Of a stretch of DNA of 64,000 bases, positions 36,190-48,461 are shown in pieces. This DNA comes from Sinonovacula constricta (lineage: Eukaryota; Mollusca; Bivalvia; Cardiida; Solecurtidae): NCBI GenBank assembly GCA_007844125.1, contig CM017558.1:42776769-42840768 (forward strand), given 5' to 3'. A program made the translations under genes and the position numbers. Below the pieces are notes generated by a model. That model ran no database searches. It saw only the letters and a list, made by a program, of their open reading frames with translations, and was not told the origin of the DNA. Every line of letters begins with the position of its first letter. The first letter of the stretch is position 1.

Positions 36190-36284
36190 AAGAAAAACAG
36201 GTTGCTATATGTTATAAAGGTAATGTCTCAAAACAGGTCCAAAAATGTTAATCTGGAAAACTAAGCAGGATTACACCTGAACAT
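36190..36284 (+). CDS. HAUS5: Candidate HAUS5-like exon 12, damaged
   Basis: After TATTTTAAG the frame reads EKQVAICYKGNVSKQVQKC, a TAA at 36249-36251, then SGKLSRITPEH. QVAICYKGN resembles human QVRLLIKGN, and KLSRITPEH resembles KTRLCRSPGE, which sits between that block and the segment matching exon 13. A shorter exon ending at 36236 before GTCCAA would avoid the internal stop but lose the second half. The final GTTCTT donor is weak. Together with the awkward entry phase, this exon looks degenerated or wrongly read. Confidence 0.4.
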
Positions 36285-36392
36285 GTTCTTGATCATAACC
36301 AGCCAAACAAAAATTGATCAGCCAACTGTCGCTGGGAGGTGATCAGGATTGACACAGTTTGCAGCTTTATCAATAGACTTGTTTGAGTAAGC

Positions 36393-36584
36393 ATGACCTG
36401 GTTTTCAAATAACAAAGAACATCAGATGAATCCTGATATGAGTGAACGTATAAAGTCCAACCTGCCGAATGACTATTTCAAGGATGTTCCATTTTATGGA
36501 GAGGATCAGAAGCAGTCTGTGATCCAAGTACCAGTGAAACAAAGCAGCAATGCTCAGTCACGGCTCAACGCACAGATTACAGAG
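36393..36584 (+). CDS. Unidentified exon A (within the HAUS5-like gene)
   Basis: An open frame ends exactly at a good donor (GAG|GTAGGT). The product includes ERIKSNLPNDYFKDVPFYGE and then DQKQSVIQVPVKQSSNAQSR, ending LNAQITE. The left edge may be the acceptor AACATCAG at 36425 (exon from 36426) or lie further left; an in-frame TGA stands at 36384-36386. It leaves in phase 0 and joins the next candidate in phase. It does not resemble HAUS5. It may be an alternative exon, a fragment of a nested gene or a retrocopy with inserted DNA. No family was recognised. Confidence 0.45.
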
Positions 36585-36877
36585 GTAGGTTAATTAATAT
36601 TAATGTAGAAACTAATTTCTGTCATAGCATTATATTTTAATACTTGAAGTAGCTTTCTTAATAAACAATTAGTATTAATATTTGCCTACTGGTGTTCTTG
36701 TGGTGGTGTTATGTACCAACATAAACAGAAGATATCTTTACTTCTCCTGTTCATATTCAAGTAGCAGTGTAAGTTTATGTTGTTTATGTAATAATGAATG
36801 ATGCACACATATCTGTAGATACATGTTCGGATCCATTCCTCTTTATCATTATGTTATGTTTAAACTGACCTAATTAG

Positions 36878-36979
36878 GAGGCAGCCAAAGTCAAGATGCC
36901 AACATATGAACCCAAAGCCCTTCACCACATAGATTGTCTAAATGACAAGAAGATGCAAGTCAGGAGGTCTTCCCGCTAA
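36878..36979 (+). CDS. Unidentified exon B, truncated by a SINE fragment
   Basis: After TAATTAG the frame reads EAAKVKMPTYEPKALHHIDC and then LNDKK, entering in phase 0 as exon A requires. The frame ends at a TAA at 36977, but the last ten codons or so fall inside sequence related to the SINE body at 32160 (GGTCTTCCCGCTAACCTGCT). The original exon end or donor has therefore probably been lost. Together with exon A it looks like the remnant of a second coding unit on the same strand. Confidence 0.4.
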   Translation, partial: EAAKVKMPTYEPKALHHIDCLNDKKMQVRRSSR

Positions 36980-37060
36980 CCTGCTGTGTGTCAGTGGTTC
37001 TACTCAGTACTGGTCTGGGGGTCGTCCTCTGCCAATAATAACTGTACTTTTCTATCAGGG
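36950..37060 (+). mobile_element. SINE body fragment (family of 32070)
   Basis: CAGGAGGTCTTCCCGCTAAC, GTGGTTCTACTCAGTACTGG and CTGGGGGTCGTCCTCTGCCA align with the body of the SINE at 32070-32312. The tRNA-like head is absent. Confidence 0.6.
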
Positions 37061-37186
37061 CATAATTTTGTGCAAATACAAAATAACTCTTTCTTTTAAA
37101 TTTACTTGGGTTATTGGCCTTAACCAGGACCATTCCTCTCTTTGTTTGGCCTGTATGATTACTTGTTTTTGTCCTATATTTCCCAG

Positions 37187-37332
37187 ATAGAACAATACAT
37201 TGAGCGAGCCCTCCACTCCCACCAGATGAAGGTGACAGAGGTTGACCGGAAGTTACACAACTGCATCATTTCTGAAGTGAAACACTTTGCCAAACTCTTA
37301 CTGCCCTATCTTCTCTTCTCCACCATTGACAA
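37187..37332 (+). CDS. HAUS5: HAUS5-like exon 13
   Basis: Reads IEQYIERALHSHQMKVTEVD, RKLHNCIISEVKHFAKLLLP and YLLFSTID, matching human [20 protein letters not shown] followed by [20 protein letters not shown]. The acceptor TATATTTCCCAG is good. The donor AA|GTATGT gives phase 2, and with exon 14 the split codon is Asn. The end of this exon together with the donor is the unit of the 72-bp array that follows, so 16 further donor-like copies stand downstream in frame. Confidence 0.9.
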
Positions 37333-38550
37333 GTATGTAGTTCACACTGTGGCACACATTTCTAAACTCTCACTGCCCTATCTTCTCTTCTCCACCATTG
37401 AAAAGTATGTAGTTCTTCACACTGTGGCACACAATGCCAAACTCTCACTGCCCTATCTTCTCTTTTCCACCATTGACAAGTATGTAGTTCACACTGTGGC
37501 ACACATTTCCAAACTCTCACTGCCCTATCTTCTCTTTTCCACCATTGACAAGTATGTAGTTCACACTGTGGCACACATTTCCAAACTCTCACTGCCCTAT
37601 CTTCTCCTTTCCACCATTGACAAGTATGTAGTTCACACTGTGGCACACATTGCCAAACTCTCACTGCCCTATCTTCTCTTCTCCACCATTGACAAGTATG
37701 TAGTTCACACTGTGGCACACATTTCCAAACTCTCACTGCCCTATCTTCTCTTCTCCACCATTGACAAGTATGTAGTTCACACTGTGGCACACATTTCCAA
37801 ACTCTCACTGCCCTATCTTCTCTTCTCCACCATTGACAAGTATGTAGTTCTTCACACTGTGGCACACATTTCCAAACTCTCACTGCCCTATCTTCTCCTC
37901 TCCACCATTGACAAGTATGTAGTTCACACTGTGGCACACATTGCCAAACTCTCACTGCCCTATCTTCTCTTCTCCACCATTGACAAGTATGTAGTTCACA
38001 CTGTGGCACACATTTCCAAACTCTCACTGCCCTATCTTCTCTTCTCCAATATTGACAAGTATGCAGTTCACACTGTGGCACACATTTCCAAACTCTCACT
38101 GCCCAATCTTCTCTTCTCCACCATTGACAAGTATGTAGTTCTCACTGTGGCACACATTTCCAAACTGTCACTGCCCTATCTTCTCTCCTCCACCATTGAC
38201 AAGTATGTAGTTCACACTGTGGCACACTTTTCCAAACTCTCACTGCCCTATCTTCTCTTCTCCACCATTGACAAGTATATAGTTCACACTGTGGCACACA
38301 TTTCCAAACTCTCACTGCCCTATCTTCTCTTCTCCACCATTGACAAGTATGTAGTTCTCACTGTGGCACATATTTCCAAACTCTCACTGCCCTATCTAAT
38401 CTTCTCCACCATTGACAAGTATGTAGTTCACACTGTGGCACACATTTCCAAACTCTCACTGCCCTATCTTCTCTTCTCCACCATTGACAAGTATGTAGTT
38501 CTCACTGTGGCACATATTGCCAAACTCTCACTGCCCTATCATCTCTTCTA
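37277..38550 (+). repeat. 72-bp array of exon 13 end plus 5' splice site
   Basis: Each unit is GTATGTAGTTCACACTGTGG, CACACATTTCCAAACTCTCA, CTGCCCTATCTTCTCTTCTC and CACCATTGACAA. The last half equals the end of exon 13. Seventeen copies of the (G/A)A-AA|GTAT junction are present, counting the exon's own; most read GTATGT, one GTATGC and one GTATAT. Length changes are only by three bases (TTCTTCAC; TTCTCAC), so one open frame runs from exon 13 through the whole array, giving a 24-residue repeat. Confidence 0.97.
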
Positions 38551-39753
38551 TCGCAGTCCATAGATGCACATTTGTACCAATATATCGCAGTCCATACTAG
38601 GGATGCACATTTGTACCAATATATTGCTGTCCATATGGACATTTGTACCAATATATCGCAGTCCATACTAGGGATGCACATTTGTACCAATATATCGCAG
38701 TCCATACTGGGGATGCACATTTGTACCAATATATCACAGTCCATACTAGGGATGCACATTTGTACCAATATATCGCAGTCCATACTAGGGATGCACATTT
38801 GTACCAATATATCGCTGTCCATACTAGGGATGCACATGTGTACCAATATATCGCAGTCCATACTGGGGATGCACATTTGTACCAATATATCGCAGTCCAT
38901 ACTGGGGATGCACATTTGTACCAATATATCGCAGTCCATACTGGGGATGCACATTTGTACCAATATATCGCTGTCCATACCAGGGATGCACATTTGTACC
39001 AATATATCGCAGTCCATACTGGGGATGCACATTTGTACCAATATATTGCAGTCCATACTAGGGATGCACATTTGTACCTATATATTGCAGTCCATAGTAG
39101 GGATGCACATGTGTACCAATATATCGCAGTCCATACTGGGGATGCACATTTGTACCAATATATCGCAGTCCATACTAGGGATGCACATTTGTACCAATAT
39201 ATCGCTGTCCATACTAGGGATGTACATCTGTACCAATATATCGCTGTCCATACTAGGGATACACATGTGTACCAATATATCGCTGTCCATACAAGGGATG
39301 CACATTTGTACCAATATATCGCAGTCCATACTAGGGATGCACATTTGTACCAATATATCGCAGTCCATACAAGGGATGCACATTTGTACCAATATATCGC
39401 AGTCCATACCAGGGATGCACATTTGTACCAATATATTGCTGTCCATACTAGGGATGCACATGTGTACCAATATATTGCAGTCCATACTAGGGATGCACAT
39501 GTGTACCAATATATTGCTGTCCATACTAGGGATGCACATTTGTACCAATATATCGCTGTCCATACTAGGGATGCACATTTGTACCAATATATCGCAGTCC
39601 ATACTAGGGATGCACATTTGTACCAATATATCGCAGTCCATACTAGGGATGCACATGTGTACCAATATATCACAGTCCATACTAGGGATGCACATGTGTA
39701 CCAATATATCACAGTCCATACTAGGGATGCACATGTGTACCAATATATCGCTG
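38551..39753. repeat. 39-bp minisatellite abutting the 72-bp array
   Basis: About 31 copies of a unit containing GATGCACATTTGTACCAATA, TATCGCAGTCCATACTAGG. The first copy follows the last 72-bp unit directly at 38550, with no spacer. The unit is 13 codons long and open in two plus frames and in minus frames. Variants alternate CGCAGTCC/CGCTGTCC and CTAGGG/CTGGGG. Confidence 0.96.
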
Positions 39754-39754
39754 T

Positions 39755-40205
39755 ATTTCATGATTCTGACACAGCCTAGTATTGGTTTGTTTAAGTGGTT
39801 GCACTGATATTTTATGCTTTTTTTTAAATCTTACATCACTTTTACCCAATAACTATTGATTCATCAGGAGAATAATTCATATTGGTTGAAAGAAATCTAA
39901 TACACCTTCATCCATGCAGTAAAACAAAAGACATTAAAGATAACATTTATTAAGTTATTTTAAAGATCCTGGTAGTCAGATGGTCTTCCTTTTATTTATT
40001 AATTCTCAAAATTCACAAGATAACTGACAATATAATTTGTTATTGTGTAAAATAAAAAGACTAAAACCTATTAACAAAACCTTCTTACAATTTAACAAAA
40101 AATGCAGCATATGGCTTGTGGACCAGCTTCTCATATTAGCAAGTATGAGACACATGCAAGCTTACCACTCAGATATCCAGGAAGATACAATTAAGTTGCA
40201 TTTAT
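39755..40205. other. Unique spacer in intron 13
   Basis: AT-rich non-repetitive sequence between the 39-bp and 71-bp arrays. The open frame at 40037-40246 has no coding support. Confidence 0.55.
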
Positions 40206-43200
40206 TAAGAATGTTCATTGATTTTAACTCTGATGGAATACCCTGACAAGTTTTGTGGACCAGAATTGTTGATATAACTGTTCCTTCATTGACCTTAACT
40301 CTGTTGGAATACCCTGACCAGTTTAGTGGACCAGTTCTGTTGATAGAACTGTTCCTTCATTGATTTTAACTCTGTTGGAATACCCTGACCAGTTTAGTGG
40401 ACCAGATTTGTTGATAGAACTGTTCCTTCATTGACCTTAACTCTGTTGGAATACCCTGACCAGTTTAGTGGACCAGTTTTGTTGATAGAACTGTTCCTTC
40501 ATTGACCTTAACTCTGATGGAATACCCTGACCAGTTTAGTGGACCAGATTTGTTAATAGAACTGTTCCTTCACTGACCTTAACTCTGTTGGAATACCCTG
40601 ACTAGTTTAGTGGACCAGCTTTGTTGATAGAAATGTTCCTTCATTGACCTTAACTCTGTTGGAATACCCTGACCAGTATAGTGGACCAGCTTTGTTGATA
40701 GAAATGTTCCTTCATTGACCTTAACTCTAATGGAATACCCTGACTAGTTTAGTGGACCAGCTTTGTTGATAGAACTGTTCCTTCATTGACCTTAACTCTG
40801 TTGGAATACCCTGACTAGTTTAGTGGACCAGATTTGTTGATATAACTGTTCCTTCATTGACCTTAACTCTGATGGAATACCCTCACAAGTTTAGTGGACC
40901 AGATTTGTTGATATAACTGTTCCTTCATTGACCTTAACTCTGATGGAATACCCTGACCAGTTTAGTGGACCAGCTTTGTTGATAGAACTGTTCCTTCACT
41001 GACCTTAACTCTGTTGGAATACCCTGACTAGCTTAGTGGACCAGCTTTGCTGATATAACTGTTCCTTCATTGACCTTAACTCTGTTGGAATACCCTGACC
41101 AGTTTAGTGGACCAGATTTGTTGATAGAACTGTTCCTTCATTGACCTTAACTCTGTTGGAATACCCTGACTAGTTTAGTGGACCAGCTTTGTTGATAGAA
41201 CTGTTCCTTCATTGACCTTAACTCTGTTGGAATACCCTCACAAGTTTAGTGGACCAGCTTTGTTGATAGAACTGTTCCTTCACTGACCTTAACTCTGATG
41301 AAATACCCTGACTAGTTTAGTGGACCAGCTTTGTTGATAGAACTGTTCCTTCATTGACCTTAACTCTGTTGGAATACCCTGACCAGTTTAGTGGACCAGA
41401 TTTGTTGATATAACTGTTTCTTCATTGACCTTAACTCTGTTGGAATACTCTGACCAGTTTAGTGGACCAGAATTGTTGATAGAACTGTTCCTTCATTGAC
41501 CTTAGCTCTTATGGAATACCCTGACCAGTTTAGTGGACCAGATTTGTTGATAGAACTGTTCCTTCATGGACCTTAACTCTGATGGAATACCCTGACCGGT
41601 TTAGTGGACCATAATTGTTGATCGAACTGTTCCTTCATTGACCTTAACTCTGTTGGAATACCCTGACCAGTTTAGTGGACCAGATTTGTTGATAGAACTG
41701 TTCCTTCATTGACCTTAACTCTGTTGGAATACCCTGACCAGTTTAGTGGACCAGTTTTGTTGATAGAACTGTTCCTTCATTGACCTTAACTCTGATGGAA
41801 TACCCTGACCAGTTTAGTGGACCAGATTTGTTAATAGAACTGTTCCTTCACTGACCTTAACTCTGTTGGAATACCCTGACTAGTTTAGTGGACCAGCTTT
41901 GTTGATAGAAATGTTCCTTCATTGACCTTAACTCTGTTGGAATACCCTGACCAGTATAGTGGACCAGCTTTGTTGATAGAAATGTTCCTTCATTGACCTT
42001 AACTCTAATGGAATACCCTGACTAGTTTAGTGGACCAGATTTGTTGATAGAACTGTTCCTTCATTGACCTTAACTCTGTTGGAATACCCTGACTAGTTTA
42101 GTGGACCAGATTTGTTGATATAACTGTTCCTTCATTGACCTTAACTCTGATGGAATACCCTCACAAGTTTAGTGGACCAGATTTGTTGATATAACTGTTC
42201 CTTCATTGACCTTAACTCTGATGGAATACCCTGACCAGTTTAGTGGACCAGCTTTGTTGATAGAACTGTTCCTTCACTGACCTTAACTCTGTTGGAATAC
42301 CCTGACTAGCTTAGTGGACCAGCTTTGCTGATATAACTGTTCCTTCATTGACCTTAACTCTGTTGGAATACCCTGACCAGTTTAGTGGACCAGATTTGTT
42401 GATAGAACTGTTCCTTCATTGACCTTAACTCTGTTGGAATACCCTGACTAGTTTAGTGGACCAGCTTTGTTGATAGAACTGTTCCTTCATTGACCTTAAC
42501 TCTGTTGGAATACCCTCACAAGTTTAGTGGACCAGATTTGTTGATAGAACTGTTTCTTCACTGACCTTAACTCTGATGAAATACCCTGACTAGTTTAGTG
42601 GACCAGCTTTGTTGATAGAACTGTTCCTTCATTGACCTTAACTCTGTTGGAATACCCTGACCAGTTTAGTGGACCAGATTTGTTGATATAACTGTTTCTT
42701 CATTGACCTTAACTCTGTTGGAATACTCTGACCAGTTTAGTGGACCAGAATTGTTGATAGAACTGTTCCTTCATTGACCTTAGCTCTTATGGAATACCCT
42801 GACCAGTTTAGTGGACCAGATTTGTTGATAGAACTGTTCCTTCATGGACCTTAACTCTGATGGAATACCCTGACCGGTTTAGTGGACCATAATTGTTGAT
42901 CGAACTGTTCCTTCATTGACCTTAACTCTTATGGAATACCCTGACCAGTTTAGTGGACCAGATTTGTTGATAGAACTGTTCCTTCATTGACCTTAACTCT
43001 GATGGAATACCCTGACCAGTTTAGTGGACCAGTTTTGTTGATAGAACTGTTTCTTCATTGACCTTAACTCTGATGGAATACCCTGACCAGTTTAGTGGAC
43101 CAGTTTTGTTGATAGAACTGTTCCTTCATTGACCTTAACTATGATGGAATACCCTGACCAGTTTAGTGGACCAGTTTTGTTAATAGAACTGTTCCTTCAT

Positions 43201-46200
43201 TGGCCTTAACTCTGTTGGAATACCCTGACCAGTTTAGTGGACCAGATTTGTTGATATAACTGTTCCTTCATTGACCTTAACTCTGTTGGAATACCCTGAC
43301 CAGTTTAGTGGACCAGTTTTGTTGATAGAACTGTTCCTTCATTGACCTTAACTCTGATGGAATACCCTGACCAGTTTAGTGGACCAGTTTTGTTGATAGA
43401 ACTGTTTCTTCATTGACCTTAACTCTGATGGAATACCCTGACCAGTTTAGTGGACCAGTTTTGTTGATAGAAATGTTCCTTCATTGACCTTAACTCTGAT
43501 GGAATACCCTGACCAGTTTAGTGGACCAGTTTTGTTGATAGAACTGTTCCTTCATTGACCTTAACTCTGTTGGAATACCATGACCAGTTTAGTGGACCAG
43601 ATTTGTTGATATAACTGTTCCTTCATTGACCTTAACTTTGATGGAATACCCTGACCAGTTTAGTGGACCAGTTTTGTTGATAGAACTTTTCCTTCATTGA
43701 CCTTAACTATGTTGGAATACCTTGACCAGTTTAGTGGACCAGAATTGTTGATAGAACTGTTTCTTCATTGACCTTAACTCTGATGGAATACCCTGACCAG
43801 TTTAGTGGACCAGATTTGTTAATAGAACTGTTCCTTCACTGACCTTAACTCTGTTGGAATACCCTGACTAGTTTAGTGGACCAGCTTTGTTGATAGAACT
43901 GTTCCTTCATTGACCTTAACTCTGTTGGAATACCCTGACCAGTTTAGTGGACCAGCTTTGTTGATAGAACTGTTCCTTCACTGACCTTAACTCTGTTGGA
44001 ATACCCTCACAAGTTTAGTGGACCAGATTTGTTGATAGAACTGTTCCTTCATTGACCTTAACTCTGATGGAATACCCTGACCAGTTTAGTGGACCAGCTT
44101 TGTTGATAGAACTGTTCCTTCATTGACCTTAACTCTGATGGAATACCCTCACAAGTTTAGTGGACCAGATTTGTTGATAGAACTGTTCCTTCATTGACCT
44201 TAACTCTGTTGGAATACCCTCACAATTTTAGTGGACCAGATTTGTTGATAGAACTGTTCCTTCATTGACCTTAACTCTGATGGAATACCCTGACCAGTTT
44301 AGTGGACCAGCTTTGTTGATAGAACTGTTCCTTCATTGACCTTAACTCTGTTGGAATACCCTGACCAGTTTAGTGGACCAGCTTTGTTGATAGAACTGTT
44401 CCTTCACTGACCTTAACTCTGTTGGAATACCCTGACCAGTTTAGTGGACCAGATTTGTTGATAGAACTGTTCCTTCATTGACCTTAACTCTGTTGGAATA
44501 CCCTGACCAGTTTAGTGGACCAGCTTTGTTGATAGAACTGTTCCTTCACTGACCTTAACTCTGTTGGAATACCCTGACTAGTTTAGTGGACCAGTTTTGT
44601 TGATAGAACTTTTCCTTCATTGACCTTAACTCTGATGGAATACCCTGACCAGTTTAGTGGACCAGTTTTGTTGATAGAACTTTTCCTTCATTGACCTTAA
44701 CTCTGATGGAATACCCTGACCAGTTTAGTGGACCAGCTTTGTTGATAGAACTGTTCCTTCATTGACCTTAACTCTGTTGGAATACCCTGACCAGTTTAGT
44801 GGACCAGATTTGTTGATATAACTGTTTCTTCATTGACCGTAACTCTGTTGGAATACTCTGACCAGTTTAGTGGACCAGAATTGTTGATAGAACTGTTCCT
44901 TCATTGACCTTAGCTCTTATGGAATACCCTGACCAGTTTAGTGGACCAGATTTGTTGATAGAACTGTTCCTTCATGGACCTTAACTCTGATGGAATACCC
45001 TGACCGGTTTAGTGGACCATAATTGTTGATCGAACTGTTCCTTCATTGACCTTAACTCTTATGGAATACCCTGACCAGTTTAGTGGACCAGATTTGTTGA
45101 TAGAACTGTTCCTTCATTGACCTTAACTCTGATGGAATACCCTGACCAGTTTAGTGGACCAGTTTTGTTGATAGAACTGTTTCTTCATTGACCTTAACTC
45201 TGATGGAATACCCTGACCAGTTTAGTGGACCAGTTTTGTTGATAGAACTGTTCCTTCATTGACCTTAACTATGATGGAATACCCTGACCAGTTTAGTGGA
45301 CCAGTTTTGTTAATAGAACTGTTCCTTCATTGGCCTTAACTCTGTTGGAATACCCTGACCAGTTTAGTGGACCAGATTTGTTGATATAACTGTTCCTTCA
45401 TTGACCTTAACTCTGTTGGAATACCCTGACCAGTTTAGTGGACCAGTTTTGTTGATAGAACTGTTCCTTCATTGACCTTAACTCTGATGGAATACCCTGA
45501 CCAGTTTAGTGGACCAGTTTTGTTGATAGAACTGTTTCTTCATTGACCTTAACTCTGATGGAATACCCTGACCAGTTTAGTGGACCAGTTTTGTTGATAG
45601 AAATGTTCCTTCATTGACCTTAACTCTGATGGAATACCCTGACCAGTTTAGTGGACCAGTTTTGTTGATAGAACTGTTCCTTCATTGACCTTAACTCTGT
45701 TGGAATACCCTGACCAGTTTAGTGGACCAGATTTGTTGATATAACTGTTCCTTCATTGACCTTAACTTTGATGGAATACCCTGACCAGTTTAGTGGACCA
45801 GTTTTGTTGATAGAACTTTTCCTTCATTGACCTTAACTCTGTTGGAATACCTTGACCAGTTTAGTGGACCAGAATTGTTGATAGAACTGTTTCTTCATTG
45901 ACCTTAACTCTGATGGAATACCCTGACCAGTTTAGTGGACCAGATTTGTTAATAGAACTGTTCCTTCACTGACCTTAACTCTGTTAGAATACCCTGACTA
46001 GTTTAGTGGACCAGCTTTGTTGATAGAACTGTTCCTTCATTGACCTTAACTCTGTTGGAATACCCTGACCAGTTTAGTGGACCAGCTTTGTTGATAGAAC
46101 TGTTCCTTCACTGACCTTAACTCTGTTGGAATACCCTCACAAGTTTAGTGGACCAGATTTGTTGATAGAACTGTTCCTTCATTGACCTTAACTCTGATGG

Positions 46201-48018
46201 AATACCCTGACCAGTTTAGTGGACCAGCTTTGTTGATAGAACTGTTCCTTCATTGACCTTAACTCTGATGGAATACCCTCACAAGTTTAGTGGACCAGAT
46301 TTGTTGATAGAACTGTTCCTTCATTGACCTTAACTCTGTTGGAATACCCTCACAAGTTTAGTGGACCAGATTTGTTGATAGAACTGTTCCTTCATTGACC
46401 TTAACTCTGATGGAATACCCTGACCAGTTTAGTGGACCAGCTTTGTTGATAGAACTGTTCCTTCATTGACCTTAACTCTGTTGGAATACCCTGACCAGTT
46501 TAGTGGACCAGCTTTGTTGATAGAACTGTTCCTTCACTGACCTTAACTCTGTTGGAATACCCTGACCAGTTTAGTGGACCAGATTTGTTGATAGAACTGT
46601 TCCTTCATTGACCTTAACTCTGATGGAATACCCTGACCAGTTTAGTGGACCAGCTTTGTTGATAGAACTGTTCCTTCACTGACCTTAACTCTGTTGGAAT
46701 ACCCTGACTAGTTTAGTGGACCAGTTTTGTTGATAGAACTTTTCCTTCATTGACCTTAACTCTGATGGAATACCCTGACCAGTTTAGTGGACCAGTTTTG
46801 TTGATAGAACTTTTCCTTCATTGACCTTAACTCTGATGGAATACCCTGACCAGTTTAGTGGACCAGATTTGTTGATAGAACTGTTCCTTCATTGACCTTA
46901 ACTCTGATGGAATACCCTGACTAGTTTAGTGGACCAGTTTTGTTGATAGAACTGTTCCTTCATTGACCTTAACTCTGTTGGAATACCTTGACCAGTTTAG
47001 TGGACCAGAATTGTTGATAGAACTGTTTCTTCATTGACCTTAACTCTGTTGGAATACCCTGACCAGTTTAGTGGACCAGATTTGTTGATAGAACTGTTCC
47101 TTCATTGACCTTAACTCTGTTGGAATACCCTGACCAGTTTAGTGGACCAGAATTGTTGATAGAACTGTTCCTTCATTGACCTTAACTCTTATGGAATACC
47201 CAGACCAGTTTAGTGGACCAGATTTGTTGATATAACTGTTCCTTGATTGACCTTAACTCTGATGGAATACCCTGACTAGTTTAGTGGACCAGAATTGTTG
47301 ATAGAACTGTTCCTTCATTGACCTTAACTCTTATGGAATACCCTGACCAGTTTAGTGGACCAGATTTGTTGATATAACTGTTTCTTCATTGACCTTAACT
47401 CTGATGGAATACCCTGACCAGTTTAGTGGACCAGTTTTGTTGATAGAACTGTTCCTTCATTGACCTTAACTCTGATGGAATACCCTGACCAGTTTAGTGG
47501 ACCAGATTTGTTGATAGAACTGTTCCTTCATTGACCTTAACTCTGTTGGAATACCCTGACCAGTTTAGTGGACCAGATTTGTTGATATAACTGTTCCTTC
47601 ATTGACCTTAACTTTGATGGAATACCCTGACCAGTTTAGTGGACCAGTTTTGTTGATAGAACTGTTCCTTCATTGACCTTAACTCTGATGGAATACCCTG
47701 ACCAGTTTAGTGGACCAGAATTGTTGATAGAACTGTTCCTTCATTGACCTTAACTCTGATGGAATACCCTGACCAGTTTAGTGGACCAGAATTGTTGATA
47801 GAACTGTTCCTTCATTGACCTTAACTCTGATGGAATACCCTGACCAGTTAAGTGGACCAGTTTTGTTGATAGAAATGTTCCTTCATTGACCTTAACTCTG
47901 ATGGAATACCCTGACCAGTTTAGTGGACCAGAATTGTTGATATAACTGTTCCTTCATTGACCTTAACTCCGTTGGAATATCCTCACAAGTTTAGTGGACC
48001 AGATTTGTTGATAGAACT
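40206..48018. repeat. 71-bp minisatellite, about 110 copies, in intron 13
   Basis: The unit contains GACCTTAACTCTGTTGGAAT, ACCCTGACCAGTTTAGTGGA, CCAGATTTGTTGATAGAACT and GTTCCTTCATT. The marked variant TCATGGACC...CCGGTTTAGTGGACCATAATT recurs at 41564, 42842 and 44972, spacings of 1278 and 2130 bp (18 and 30 units). The array has therefore grown by copying long multi-unit blocks. Stops interrupt every frame of the unit, unlike the other large arrays. Confidence 0.97.
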
Positions 48019-48352
48019 CCCAGAAGTGCCTTTTAAGTTTACTTTGTTCCTTTTTAATATATGTTGAAGATAATGTTTGGAAAATAAAAATGTTCATCAG
48101 ATATGACAATTTACTTGGCCTAATGTAGCAATAAACAAGTTGGTGTTTTTTTACTTTTGTTTTAATGTTTCTTCTTTTGAAATATGGTCCATAACAGATC
48201 AATGGGACCTTTAAAAAAATTCATGCACTTTATGTTTTGGATACACTTTGTTATTTATGAGTCGTTGGCAGTAAAATATTTGTTGTTGAGACGTAATCTT
48301 GGTTGAATTATTGTTTTATGTTGTTCACAATGTGTTATGGTATTTTCCTCAG
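48019..48352. other. End of intron 13
   Basis: Unique AT-rich sequence leading to the exon 14 acceptor. No gene was seen on either strand. Confidence 0.6.
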
Positions 48353-48461
48353 TGCCTTGAAGACAGCAGTTCTAGACCTGTCCATACATCAGCTGTCGGC
48401 TGTCAACATACGGACACCTCTGGCCTCAGTCCTCCTGGCCGTCAAGTTTCCAATCTTCCAG
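48353..48461 (+). CDS. HAUS5: HAUS5-like exon 14 (SIHQL block)
   Basis: Reads ALKTAVLDLSIHQLSAVNIR and then TPLASVLLAVKFPIFQ. It matches the human segment [20 protein letters not shown] followed by SFIALSHKLGLP; SIHQL is identical. The acceptor is TATTTTCCTCAG and the donor GTACTG. It completes an Asn codon with exon 13 and leaves in phase 0. Confidence 0.92.

Noticed and set aside
38572..39807. Open frames of 411 and 378 codons on plus and 371 on minus
   Set aside because: A 39-bp unit without stops in several frames of both strands; no unique coding sequence is attached.
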